DNA of 64,000 bases from Gracilibacillus sp. YIM 98692. GTDB taxonomy: Bacteria; Bacillota; Bacilli; Bacillales; Amphibacillaceae. Positions 32,261 through 40,864 of this stretch are shown piece by piece. The stretch lies in contig NZ_WIXM01000011.1 of the NCBI RefSeq assembly GCF_010993965.1, forward strand, positions 40,560-104,559, given 5' to 3'. The notes beneath the pieces are model-generated. The model did not search any database, had not been told where the DNA came from, and worked only from the letters and a program-made list of their open reading frames with translations. Both the position numbers and the translations under genes were made by a program. The stretch's first letter is position 1. Each line of letters starts with the position of its first letter.

Positions 32261-32493
32261 AAAAAAATGTAGTATGCCTGCTAGATAAGAGGCATGCTAA
32301 TATGTCCTTCTTTATTTATTCTGACTAGTGATATTTTGACTGTATATTTCTTCTACATATCGAATGTATCCTCACCTTATATCCTTTCATTCTTTTCCGA
32401 ATCATTTTCTACCAGATCTAAACCCCTAAATGCTAAAATAAGGATGCTGCTGCACAGGCATAACTAGACAAGATTCATGTTATTGTTGGTTGA

Positions 32494-32505
32494 GAAACGC
32501 GTTCC
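32494..32505 (+). promoter_or_regulatory. Candidate LacI-family operator
   Basis: GAAACG-CGTTCC is a near-perfect palindrome with a central CG, the usual LacI-family form, 37 bases before the regulator's start. It may mediate autoregulation. Confidence 0.4.
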
Positions 32506-32541
32506 AGTGCAAGTGCATTTCAAAATAAAAGGGTGAAGAAC

Positions 32542-33507
32542 ATGGCAAATATTCGGGATATAGCTAAAATGGCAAATGTATCAGTGACTACAGTGTCTCG
32601 GGTACTAAATAATCATCCTTATGTCAGTGAAGAAAAAAGAGAAGCTGTCTTACAAGTGATAAAGGAGCAAAATTATCAACAAAATATTCATGCTGTTCAT
32701 TTAAGTCGAGGAAAGTCTAATTTAGTTGGAGTGGTTGTACCATTTGCAAAACATCCTTATTTTGGCTTGTTATTAGAAGGGATAGCAAATGAAGCGATCG
32801 AGCACGATTATCATCTTGTGCTTATTCAAACTAATTACGATGAAAAGAAAGAACAAGAGGCTTTAGAAATGTTAAAGTATAAACAGATTGATGCCTTGAT
32901 CATATGCTCTCGAATCTCTGCATGGAAAGTGGTAGAGGAATATGCGTCGTTTGGGGATATTATCGTATGTGAGAATGCAAGTGATAGGAAAAAGGTGCAA
33001 TCGGTTTATGTAGATCATTATGAAGGTTTTTATCAGGCGCTTCAATATTTGTATGAAAAAGGGCATCAACGAATAGGGTATTGTATTGGTCGTCAATCAG
33101 GGTCAAATAGTTATTTTCGAGCGAAAGCTTATCAAGATTTTTTACATGAGAAGCAGCTGCCTTTTGACGAATCATTTGTTTTCTATGAAAATTATTATTT
33201 GGAAGACGGACAAAAGGTTGTCAATCAATTATCTTATTTGGACTTACCTCCAACTTCATTACTTGTGACCAGTGATGTGGTGGCTGCAGGTATATTAACA
33301 GCTTGTCAGGATAAGGGTATACATGTCCCAGAAAACTTAGCGATTGTAGGTTTTGACAATCAGCCGATTGCAAAGATGATGAAAATTACAACGTTTGAAA
33401 TTCCTATCGTGGAGATGGGGCGAAAACTGTTTTCGCAAGTAAAAAAAGAATCTCCAATAAAACATAAAGAGTTAGATATTACATTAGTGGAAAGAGAAAC
33501 AGTGTAA
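32542..33507 (+). CDS. LacI-family transcriptional regulator
   Basis: This 321-residue regulator has an N-terminal LacI HTH (NIRDIAKMANVSVTTVSRVLN) with hinge, then a periplasmic-binding-type sensor domain: LVGVVVPFAKHPYFGLLLEGI and YEKGHQRIGYCIG. The ATG at 32542 is preferred to an in-frame GTG at 32533. The downstream MFS transporter, 110 bases away on the same strand, is the likely target. The ligand is probably a sugar-like compound. Confidence 0.88.
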   Translation: MANIRDIAKMANVSVTTVSRVLNNHPYVSEEKREAVLQVIKEQNYQQNIHAVHLSRGKSNLVGVVVPFAKHPYFGLLLEGIANEAIEHDYHLVLIQTNYDEKKEQEALEMLKYKQIDALIICSRISAWKVVEEYASFGDIIVCENASDRKKVQSVYVDHYEGFYQALQYLYEKGHQRIGYCIGRQSGSNSYFRAKAYQDFLHEKQLPFDESFVFYENYYLEDGQKVVNQLSYLDLPPTSLLVTSDVVAAGILTACQDKGIHVPENLAIVGFDNQPIAKMMKITTFEIPIVEMGRKLFSQVKKESPIKHKELDITLVERETV

Positions 33508-33617
33508 ACTAAAGCAGCACTTACGAAGCAAGCTGCTAGCAAATGGCGTGGTGTTTCCGAATACTAAACGTCGTTCATGCTTTAAAAAAGAGAGAGACAA
33601 CAAGGTGGTGTCATTTT

Positions 33618-34874
33618 GTGAGAGGGTTTTTTCAAAGATTTTATTATGGTTGGTTTATTGTTTTTATAGCAGCATTGGGGGTATTTTTCTCAGGGCCTGG
33701 TCAAACTTATTCCAATTCAATTTTTGTGGATGAGTATATTGCTAGTTTTGGCTGGTCAAGGTCCGAGGTATCTGGTTTATATTCAGCTGCAACATTAATA
33801 GCAGGATTTATAATGATTCTAGTTGGTCGGTTTATTGATCGGTTTGGCCAACGTACGATGTTGGTAATAGTGGGTATTTTGTTGGCGCTTTCCTGCTTTT
33901 TTAATAGTATGGTTTCTTCGATGTGGATGTTTGTTGTAGGTTTTTTCTTGATCCGACTACTGGGTCAAGGGAGCATGGTCCTTATACCAAACACTTTGGT
34001 GGCACAATGGTTTATTGAAAAAAGGGGGAGAGCGGTTAGCTTAGTTTCTATTGGAAGTTTTGCTAGTGCGATGTCGTTACCAATCATTAATACCTGGTTA
34101 ATTCAAACATGGGATTGGCAATTTGCTTGGCGTTTTTGGGGGATTGCCTTATTAGTCATCTTTGTCCCGATTGCTTTTTTTGGTGTGCGCAATCGACCAG
34201 AAGATATGGGATTGCAACCAGATGGTTTAACAGATACAAGCAAGGATGAAGCAAAAACAAATAATAGAAAGAAAAAGGTAGCTGAAGTAAATTGGAAGCT
34301 AAAAGAAGCAGTAAAAACGAGAGCCTTTTGGATGATCATTATTTGTGCGGCCATCCCAGCTTTAGTCAATACAGGAGTTACTTTTCATATTATTTCAATC
34401 TTCGCTTTTCATGATTTGAGCCCAAGCATTGCAGCAACTGTATTGAGTTTAACGGCAGTAGTCGGTATCCCAATGTCACTTATTTCTGGTTTTATTACGG
34501 AAAAAATAAAAACAAATTACTTATTTGTGATTATTTTTATCACGGAAATATCGCTATTATTATTAATGACTGCCTTAACTAATGTAATAATTGCTATGAT
34601 GATAGGGGTGTTATGGGGACTGACAAATGGAATTAACCGAATTGCGACAAGCGTGATTTGGCCAGATTATTTTGGCCGTAAATATATTGGAAGTATTAAC
34701 GGGGTAGGTACGACTGTCATGGTAGTTGCTTCTGCCTTTGGTCCATTACCCTTTGGGGTAGGGTATGATTTTTTCGAAAGCTATACGCCAGTTTTATTGA
34801 TTTCTTTATCTTTTCCTATTATAGGTGTTGTGGCGGCTTTACTTGCCAAAAAACCAGTATATTCTAATGAGTAG
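33618..34874 (+). CDS. MFS transporter (monocarboxylate/oxalate-type)
   Basis: A 418-residue, 12-helix transporter is read from the GTG at 33618, nine bases after AAGGTGG; the in-frame start 75 bases earlier lacks a site. YYGWFIVFIAALGVFFSGPG and SFGWSRSEVSGLYSAATL are typical of the branch with oxalate/formate and monocarboxylate carriers; GRFIDRFGQR is the A-motif. It follows the LacI regulator. Substrate unknown. Confidence 0.85.
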   Translation: MRGFFQRFYYGWFIVFIAALGVFFSGPGQTYSNSIFVDEYIASFGWSRSEVSGLYSAATLIAGFIMILVGRFIDRFGQRTMLVIVGILLALSCFFNSMVSSMWMFVVGFFLIRLLGQGSMVLIPNTLVAQWFIEKRGRAVSLVSIGSFASAMSLPIINTWLIQTWDWQFAWRFWGIALLVIFVPIAFFGVRNRPEDMGLQPDGLTDTSKDEAKTNNRKKKVAEVNWKLKEAVKTRAFWMIIICAAIPALVNTGVTFHIISIFAFHDLSPSIAATVLSLTAVVGIPMSLISGFITEKIKTNYLFVIIFITEISLLLLMTALTNVIIAMMIGVLWGLTNGINRIATSVIWPDYFGRKYIGSINGVGTTVMVVASAFGPLPFGVGYDFFESYTPVLLISLSFPIIGVVAALLAKKPVYSNE

Positions 34875-34912
34875 AAGCCAACCAGGTTAGGTAGGCTCCT
34901 ACTCATTATTTT
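34866..34912. terminator. Bidirectional terminator
   Basis: AATGAGTAG / CTACTCATT outer stem with AGCC / GGCT inside, T-rich flank, between convergent MFS and yceI genes. Confidence 0.75.
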
Positions 34913-35441
34913 ATTCTTCAATAATAAATTCAAATCCTGCTGTCAGTTTTACTTCTTTGCCGATTAGAACACCGCCGGTTTCTAGTGGTGCATTCCATGT
35001 AAGGCCATAATCTTCACGGTTTACTTTTCCTTCTAAATCAACTCCAGCTACCATGTGGCCTGCCATAGGATCTTTTGCTTTACCGTTATATTCTACTTTA
35101 AACGTTTCTTCATTCGTTGATCCTTTGATTGTTAAATCACCAGTCACTTCATATTCAGATTCACTTACTTTTTTAACTGATTTACTTTGGAACGTAATAT
35201 TTGGATATGTTTCTACATCAAAAAAGTCGTCAGATTTCAAGTGACCATTACGGTCTTCGTTATTTGTTTCAATCGATCCAACGTCTACCGTTACTTTCAC
35301 ATTCGCATTTTCTAAATTATCGAAATCTCCATTAAAATCTACATCGAAATCTTGAAATTCCCCTTTTGCTTTGGATACCATCATATGTTTTACTTCAAAA
35401 TTGACAGCACTGTGTACTTTATCTAATTTAACGTTTACCAT
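34911..35441 (-). CDS. YceI-family lipid-binding protein
   Basis: This 176-residue protein has the YceI lipocalin-like pattern: KLDKVHSAVNFEVKHMMVSKAKGEF, then SIETNNEDRNGHLKSDDFFD and a C-terminal GKEVKLTAGFEF. YceI proteins bind isoprenoid-type lipids and are often stress-linked. No signal peptide is seen, so it is probably cytoplasmic. It is divergent from a YodB-like regulator with an operator-like palindrome between. Confidence 0.9.
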   Translation of the reverse strand: MVNVKLDKVHSAVNFEVKHMMVSKAKGEFQDFDVDFNGDFDNLENANVKVTVDVGSIETNNEDRNGHLKSDDFFDVETYPNITFQSKSVKKVSESEYEVTGDLTIKGSTNEETFKVEYNGKAKDPMAGHMVAGVDLEGKVNREDYGLTWNAPLETGGVLIGKEVKLTAGFEFIIEE

Positions 35442-35469
35442 GAAAAATTCCTCCCAAAAATTTTAATAA

Positions 35470-35488
35470 CTTACTTTATGTAAGTAAG
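35470..35488 (-). promoter_or_regulatory. YodB-like operator between yceI and its regulator
   Basis: CTTACTTTATGTAAGTAAG is a TTACT..AGTAA palindrome very like the known B. subtilis YodB operator core (TACTATTTGTAAGTA). It lies 29 bases upstream of yceI and 92 bases from the regulator, so it most likely controls yceI. Confidence 0.55.
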
Positions 35489-35579
35489 TATACAAATGAT
35501 AATTAATTACGTCAAGTAAATTTTGTGTTTTTATTCTGTTAATTTTTTTGATATACTAGGAACAAAGAGGTGAAAGTAT

Positions 35580-35909
35580 ATGGCTGATAAAACGATATGT
35601 CCTAAATTTGAATCAGCGTTAAATATATTAAATAAACGTTGGACCGGTTTAATTATTTTTCAGTTGTTAGAAGGTGCCCAACGGTTCTCATCTATAGAAT
35701 CTGCCATTGGTATTAGTGGACGTGTCCTTTCGGAAAGACTAAAGGATCTTGAGAAACAGGGGATTGTGAAGCGACATGTATATAATGAAACTCCTGTAAG
35801 AATTGAGTATGTCCTTACAGATAAAGGTCGTGCATTAGAACCAGTTTTAATAAGTATTCAAGAATGGGCAGAAGGCTGGGTAGACAAAGAGAATGAGTCT
35901 ATTGTTTAG
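35580..35909 (+). CDS. HxlR/YodB-like redox-sensing regulator
   Basis: This 109-residue winged-helix regulator shows the HxlR pattern: ALNILNKRWTGLIIFQLLEG, ISGRVLSERLKDLEKQGIVKR and TPVRIEYVLTDKGRAL. It has a conserved Cys near the N terminus (TICPKFESA), matching the redox-sensing Cys6 of YodB, but apparently none of the C-terminal Cys. It may sense quinones or disulfide stress and control yceI. RBS GAGGTG. Confidence 0.82.
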   Translation: MADKTICPKFESALNILNKRWTGLIIFQLLEGAQRFSSIESAIGISGRVLSERLKDLEKQGIVKRHVYNETPVRIEYVLTDKGRALEPVLISIQEWAEGWVDKENESIV

Positions 35910-35953
35910 CCATTATTATTGATTTTCCCGCATGAAGATACAGCTAAACGTTG

Positions 35954-35984
35954 AATGCGAAGTGACTCACTTCGCATTTTTTTC
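35954..35984 (+). terminator. Terminator of the YodB-like gene
   Basis: A perfect 11-bp AATGCGAAGTG / CACTTCGCATT stem with a three-base loop and T7. Confidence 0.85.
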
Positions 35985-35989
35985 TTTTA

Positions 35990-36125
35990 CCGTATCAGAA
36001 AGTATAAATGGTACAGCAGGGAAGAATTCTTGACGTAGTAGACCATTGTAGGAAGATAGATAAGGGCAACTAGGCTACCGCACTGCGCCATAAGGCTTGG
36101 CTAAGCCCAAGTTTTCTTTATTTTA
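35990..36125 (+). repeat. Repeat family R2, copy
   Basis: It has the family edges CAGAAAGTATAAA and AAGTTTTCTTTAT and an inner hairpin around AGGCTTGGCTAAGCC. It fills the gap before ung. Confidence 0.65.
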
Positions 36126-36201
36126 TATATGTTAGAATAGGATTTATAATGTTTTGTGATAGTAGAAAGAGTTTAAGAGATGAGGAAAAGGTTGTGAGAG
36201 T

Positions 36202-36900
36202 ATGACGAAACAAATTCTAACCAATGATTGGGGAGACTTATTGGAACAAGAGTTTGAAAAAGACTATTATCTAACATTAAGAGAATTTTTAAAGCAAGAA
36301 TATCAACAATTTACTATTTATCCTAATATGTATGATATTTTTAATGCCCTGCACTATACGTCTTTTCAAAATGTGAAGGTAGTGATTCTTGGACAAGATC
36401 CTTATCATGGACCTAATCAAGCACACGGTTTAAGTTTTTCTGTAAAGCCTGGTATAACCCCGCCGCCGTCTTTGAAAAATATATTTAAAGAATTACATCA
36501 TGACCTCGGATGTCCCATACCGGACCATGGTTATCTAGTAAAATGGGCAGAACAAGGTGTGCTGTTGTTAAATAATGTATTGACGGTGAGACAGGGACAA
36601 GCGCATTCCCATAGGGGCAAGGGATGGGAGCAGTTCACAGATCATATCATTGAAATCATAAACCAGAAACAAGACCCTGTAGTCTATATATTATGGGGTT
36701 CAGCAGCACAAAAAAAGCAAGCACTGATTGATCAATCGAAACATTTTATTATTCGTTCCACGCATCCAAGCCCATTATCTGCACATAGAGGATTTTTTGG
36801 CAGTAAGCCATTTTCTAAAGCAAATAACTTATTGGAAAAAGTGGGTGTATCCCCTGTAGACTGGGAAATACCAAGTTACTTAGAAGAAAGACACTCCTAA
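36202..36900 (+). CDS. ung: Uracil-DNA glycosylase
   Basis: This 232-residue family-1 UDG excises uracil from DNA. The catalytic-water motif GQDPYHG (64-70, Asp66) and the [10 protein letters not shown] loop (His188) are both intact, and length is normal. It carries out base-excision repair of deaminated cytosine. Single gene with a terminator overlapping its stop. Confidence 0.96.
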   Translation: MTKQILTNDWGDLLEQEFEKDYYLTLREFLKQEYQQFTIYPNMYDIFNALHYTSFQNVKVVILGQDPYHGPNQAHGLSFSVKPGITPPPSLKNIFKELHHDLGCPIPDHGYLVKWAEQGVLLLNNVLTVRQGQAHSHRGKGWEQFTDHIIEIINQKQDPVVYILWGSAAQKKQALIDQSKHFIIRSTHPSPLSAHRGFFGSKPFSKANNLLEKVGVSPVDWEIPSYLEERHS

Positions 36901-36930
36901 ACTTATCGTGTTGTTGGAGTGTCTTTTTCC
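36887..36930. terminator. Terminator of ung
   Basis: AAAGACACTCC / GGAGTGTCTTT stem with T-run, overlapping the last codons. It also serves the convergent channel gene. Confidence 0.75.
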
Positions 36931-36934
36931 TTCA

Positions 36935-37729
36935 TTATGAGTTTTTTTCTTGCAACATTTGTTTAATTTCTCGGATCTCTTTTCTTAGCTCGTGAATTTC
37001 ACTTGTGTCCTCTTTGATCTCGTCTGTATCCTCATCTATTTCATCACTAATTTTTTGTGCATTATTTACGATTTCCCCAACGATAAGGTTAATCATGATA
37101 AAAGTAGCGATGACAATAAAGGATATGAAATACAACCATGACCATGTTGCCTCTGCAAAGACAGGTCGGAATATGCCGCTTGCCCATGACTCTAGCGTGA
37201 AAATTTGAAAAAGGGTAATTAAGCTCAAATAAATATTGCCAAAATACTCTGGGGCAATATCGCCATAAAAGGATGTACCCAATATCGCATAGACATAAAA
37301 GATGATGGTCATAATTAATAGAACACTGCTAATAGTGGGGATCGCCATAAATAAAGCGGAAACGATCCGTCTTAAAGTAGGGACAGTTGTGATGGTTCGG
37401 AATATACGAAGTACACGGAAAATACGCAGTACACTCACGTATGGAGTACTATATAATATAATACTTCCTGCCACAATCACAAAATCAAAAATGTTCCAAT
37501 TATTATGGAAGTAGCTAGTTTTGTGAACAATAATCTTTAGAATCACTTCTAATGTGAAGATTCCTAGAATAACAAAGTCAATAATAGTGAATACCATATG
37601 GTAAGGTTCATAAATCGATGGAAATGTTTCAAGTCCGATTAAAATAGCATTTATGATAATTAAAGTGGTAATAAATCTAGTGAACTTAGGATCCATTATC
37701 GCTCTTCGTAAACGTTGATTGGAAGTCAT
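36935..37729 (-). CDS. Voltage-gated sodium channel, NaChBac family
   Basis: This 264-residue channel has six transmembrane segments. S4 carries regularly spaced arginines (Arg102, 105, 108, 111). The selectivity filter TLESWAS (178-184) is the NaChBac filter, giving Na+ over K+ selectivity. The C terminus is an acidic neck plus coiled coil (about 226-262: IHELRKEIREIKQMLQEK) for tetramer assembly. Such channels are found mainly in alkaliphilic and halophilic bacilli, where they support motility and pH balance. RBS AAGGAG. Confidence 0.92.
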   Translation of the reverse strand: MTSNQRLRRAIMDPKFTRFITTLIIINAILIGLETFPSIYEPYHMVFTIIDFVILGIFTLEVILKIIVHKTSYFHNNWNIFDFVIVAGSIILYSTPYVSVLRIFRVLRIFRTITTVPTLRRIVSALFMAIPTISSVLLIMTIIFYVYAILGTSFYGDIAPEYFGNIYLSLITLFQIFTLESWASGIFRPVFAEATWSWLYFISFIVIATFIMINLIVGEIVNNAQKISDEIDEDTDEIKEDTSEIHELRKEIREIKQMLQEKNS

Positions 37730-37910
37730 GTCTTTTCTCCTTTTGCTTCAGTTACATATCGTATTTTATCATGGTCGGCAGCAACCGTAAATTATTAATA
37801 TATTTTGTTGAAATAGTCTTTTGTAAATAGATTTATCTGCTATAATAACATTTGTTATGATGAGGATGGCTTATGTTTGAAGGAAATTAAATATTAATGA
37901 TTGGATGATA

Positions 37911-38013
37911 ATAAGAGACCTCCATCAGTGGGGCTCCATTCCCCACTTATCCATCTTTCATTATTTTAAGTCTTGAAGTGGGGGCTTATAGACGATTGGT
38001 CACCGTAATAAAT
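37911..38013 (+). repeat. Repeat family R1, full copy
   Basis: It contains both modules: CATCAGTGGGG..CCCC with a degenerate arm, and a second part ending GGGGGCTTATAGACGATTGGTCACCGTAATAAA. It lies in the 354-base gap between the Na+ channel and the K+ uptake gene, whose other bases hold the latter's promoter region. Confidence 0.7.
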
Positions 38014-38083
38014 GAGCAGATGATTATTGGAATAATCTGTGGTAAACTATCGTTTAGCTTAAATTATGCTAAGGAGTTTCAAT

Positions 38084-39454
38084 ATGGCAATAGTATTAAT
38101 AATGAAAAAAATGCTGAAGCAGTGGTCCGCTATACATCATATCGTTACGTATTATCTATTAGCGGTAATTTTTTCGACTATCATAGTAAGTATTCCACTT
38201 TTTCATAATCCGGGAGTGGAACTGTCCTTTATTGATGCGATGTTTACTGCCGTTACTTCGATTAGTGTAACTGGTTTAACGGTTATATCAGTAGCAGATA
38301 CTTTTAACCCAGCTGGACAGATCGCTATTGCCATTATCCTTCACCTTGGTGGTATTGGGATTATGACAATGGGTACATTTATATGGGTAATGTTAGGAAA
38401 AAAAATCGGTATTCGAAGTCGTAAATTAATTATGGTGGATCAAAATAGTAAAACATTGGCAGGACTCGTTAGATTAATGTTAGAAATATTTAAATTAATT
38501 TTACTTATTGAAATGGTAGGAACATTGGTTTTATCGATCCATTTTTTAAGTTATTATGACACTTTTCGTGAGGCTTTTTTACACGGGTTGTTTGGAGCTA
38601 TTAGTGCCACCACGAATGGTGGTTTAGACATTACTGGCGCATCTTTACAACCATTTGCCAATGATTATTTTGTTCAATTTATTAATATGATATTAATCAT
38701 TTTAGGAGCAATAGGTTTTCCTGTATTAATTGAAGTACAAGAAGTGCTTAGGGGAAGAGTGTATGGTGTTATAAATGACCGTCATAAATTTTCCTTATTT
38801 ACTAAAATAACGACAGTGACTTTCTTTTGGCTAGTTATGGTAGGTTGGGTGCTCATATTTTTTCTGGAAAAGAATGCCTTTTTCGCCGATAAAAGCTGGC
38901 ATGAATCATTTTTTTATAGTTTGTTCCAATCCGTTACGTCAAGAAGTGGTGGATTATCAACGATGGATGTTTCTGAATTTACATTACCTACACTTTTTTT
39001 GATGAGCGGTTTAATGTTTATCGGTGCTTCCCCAAGTAGTGTAGGGGGCGGGATTCGTACAACAACGTTTGCTATTATGCTGCTAACGATTTTTAATTAT
39101 GCAAAAGGGAATTCTAGTGTAAAAGTATTTGGCAGAGAAATAGATCACGAAGATATGATGCGTTCATTTATTGTCATCACTACAGGTCTTATGCTTTGTG
39201 TAGGCTCCATAATTGTGTTAGCCAAAACAGAGAGCTTTTCTTTAATTGAAATTGTCTTTGAAGTATCATCCGCATTCGGTACGACGGGGTTATCGATGGG
39301 GATTACACCGGAGTTATCTACTTTTGGTAAATCCCTTATTATGTGTTTAATGTTTATTGGTCGAATCGGAATTTTCTCGTTTTTATTCTTAATTAGAGGA
39401 GACGCATCTAAAGATAAATATCACTATCCAACAGAGCGAGTAATTATCGGATAA
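38084..39454 (+). CDS. ktrB: Ktr-type potassium uptake subunit (TrkH/KtrB family)
   Basis: This 456-residue membrane protein is built of four M1-P-M2 repeats. P-loops with the selectivity-filter Gly are seen at AVTSISVTGLTVIS, AISATTNGGLDITG, SVTSRSGGLSTM and SSAFGTTGLSMG. With KtrA/C it takes up K+ with Na+, a main osmotic response. The nucleotide-binding KtrA/C subunit is not adjacent, so B or D type cannot be decided. The ATG at 38084 follows AAGGAG. Confidence 0.85.
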   Translation: MAIVLIMKKMLKQWSAIHHIVTYYLLAVIFSTIIVSIPLFHNPGVELSFIDAMFTAVTSISVTGLTVISVADTFNPAGQIAIAIILHLGGIGIMTMGTFIWVMLGKKIGIRSRKLIMVDQNSKTLAGLVRLMLEIFKLILLIEMVGTLVLSIHFLSYYDTFREAFLHGLFGAISATTNGGLDITGASLQPFANDYFVQFINMILIILGAIGFPVLIEVQEVLRGRVYGVINDRHKFSLFTKITTVTFFWLVMVGWVLIFFLEKNAFFADKSWHESFFYSLFQSVTSRSGGLSTMDVSEFTLPTLFLMSGLMFIGASPSSVGGGIRTTTFAIMLLTIFNYAKGNSSVKVFGREIDHEDMMRSFIVITTGLMLCVGSIIVLAKTESFSLIEIVFEVSSAFGTTGLSMGITPELSTFGKSLIMCLMFIGRIGIFSFLFLIRGDASKDKYHYPTERVIIG

Positions 39455-39459
39455 GGGCT

Positions 39460-39540
39460 GTCTTATAATAAAGTTCACAGTTTTCGATTCCAGTTGTGAG
39501 AACAGGGAACTGAACTTTAGACAGCTCCTTTTTTCTTTAC
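39460..39540 (+). repeat. Repeat family R5 with terminator-like structure
   Basis: GGGCTGTCTTATAATAAAGTTCA at the left, trimmed here to its GGGCTGTCT arm, pairs with ACTTTAGACAGCTCC at the right, followed by T6. A related unit lies at 62086-62222. It may act as the terminator of ktrB. Confidence 0.65.
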
Positions 39541-39685
39541 ACTATCAGAAAGTATAAAATTTAGCAGCAAAGCTACTCGACGTAGCAAAAATTTTTAAGT
39601 ACAAAGTATAAGTAAAACTAAGGCTTTCGCCATTAGGACTTGGAGATAAGCCAAGTTTTTCTTTACAAGTTAAGAAAGTATAAAA
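39541..39685 (+). repeat. Repeat family R2, copy
   Basis: It is bounded by TCAGAAAGTATAAA and AAGAAAGTATAAAA and contains ACTAAGGCTTTCGCC and ATAAGCCAAGTTTTTCTTTA, as in the copy at 50325-50412. Confidence 0.7.
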
Positions 39686-39687
39686 AT

Positions 39688-39822
39688 TTACGCTTCGCTG
39701 TCTAGCTCCAGCGCCTACCCCCTCGAGGTCTTAAGTCGAGCCTCTTTGTGGCAAAAAAGCACCACATAGAGGCTCGACTTATTGCCCTAGGGTGACCAAG
39801 ACGCTTGCGCTTTTCTTTACTA
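39688..39822 (+). repeat. Repeat family R3 (Bacillus-type CTGTCTAGCTCCAGCGCC element)
   Basis: It begins CTTCGCTGTCTAGCTCCAG and ends GACGCTTGCGCTTTTC, with a large central inverted repeat AAGTCGAGCCTCT / AGAGGCTCGACTT. This element type is scattered in many Bacillaceae genomes. Confidence 0.75.
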
Positions 39823-39913
39823 AATACCAAAATCAATCAGTATGCGAAAAGGGCAGGAATATAGTATAGTTGTAGTTGAAGTAGTTCAGTACGGACGGAG
39901 GCGGAAATGGCTT

Positions 39914-40864
39914 ATGGAATATCATAAACAAGTTGCCGAGATTTTAGACAATGTCAAGAAAGTGATGATTGGGAAAGACAAAGAAGCTACACTCAGTCTA
40001 GTCGCACTATTAGCAGATGGACATGTACTATTAGAAGATGTACCAGGGGTAGGAAAAACAATGCTTGTTCGTGCATTGTCACAATCATTGGATTGTGCTT
40101 TTAAACGTATACAATTTACACCTGATTTACTTCCATCCGATGTAACAGGTGTTTCGATATATAATCCGAAAGAGATGTTTTTTGAATTTAGAGACGGGCC
40201 GATATTTGGCGATGTTATTTTAGCAGATGAGATTAACCGAACATCACCAAAGACGCAATCAGCATTGTTAGAGGCGATGGAGGAAATGAATGTCACAGTT
40301 GATGGAGTCACTAAATCATTAAAGAAACCATTTTTCGTTATGGCTACACAAAATCCTGTAGAGTATGAAGGGACATATCCTTTACCGGAAGCACAATTAG
40401 ACCGCTTTCTCATTAAGCTAAGTATGGGGTACCCAAGTGAAGCGGATGAGTTAGAGATGTTAAATCGAACAGATCGACAGCATCCAATAGAAGACATTAA
40501 GCCAGTTATTCAAAGACATCAATTGATTGAAATGCAAGAGACGATTCAACAGATATATATGGATGAAACTGTAAAGCGTTACATTGTACAATTAGTAGCG
40601 GCAACTCGCAAAAATGATCATGTGCAACTAGGAGTTAGCCCAAGAGGATCGATTGCATTAATGAAGGCGGCAAAGGCATATGCATTTATTCAAGATAGAG
40701 ATTACGTAATCCCCGATGATGTAATCTTTTTAGCTCCGTATGTCTTAGCACATCGAATGATTTTAAAGCCAGAGGCAAGGTACAGTGGAATGAACCAGGA
40801 AACCTTATTAGCTGATATCTTAGAACAAGTAGATATACCTGTTCGAAGGGAATTAAATAGATGA
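39914..40864 (+). CDS. yeaC: MoxR-type AAA+ ATPase
   Basis: This 316-residue ATPase has Walker A DVPGVGKT (43-50), Walker B with DEINRTSPKTQSALLEAMEE, and the sensor region ATQNPVEYEGTYPLPEAQLDRF, all typical of MoxR. MoxR proteins act as chaperone-like activators of VWA or DUF58 partner proteins; here the DUF58 gene overlaps by four bases. The ATG at 39914 follows GGAGGCGG. Order and identity match B. subtilis yeaC-yeaD-yebA. Confidence 0.9.
   Translation: MEYHKQVAEILDNVKKVMIGKDKEATLSLVALLADGHVLLEDVPGVGKTMLVRALSQSLDCAFKRIQFTPDLLPSDVTGVSIYNPKEMFFEFRDGPIFGDVILADEINRTSPKTQSALLEAMEEMNVTVDGVTKSLKKPFFVMATQNPVEYEGTYPLPEAQLDRFLIKLSMGYPSEADELEMLNRTDRQHPIEDIKPVIQRHQLIEMQETIQQIYMDETVKRYIVQLVAATRKNDHVQLGVSPRGSIALMKAAKAYAFIQDRDYVIPDDVIFLAPYVLAHRMILKPEARYSGMNQETLLADILEQVDIPVRRELNR

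Noticed and set aside
39922..40497. 191-residue frame opposite the MoxR gene
   Set aside because: The MoxR ATPase on the plus strand has complete motifs; the opposite frame is a serine-rich shadow.
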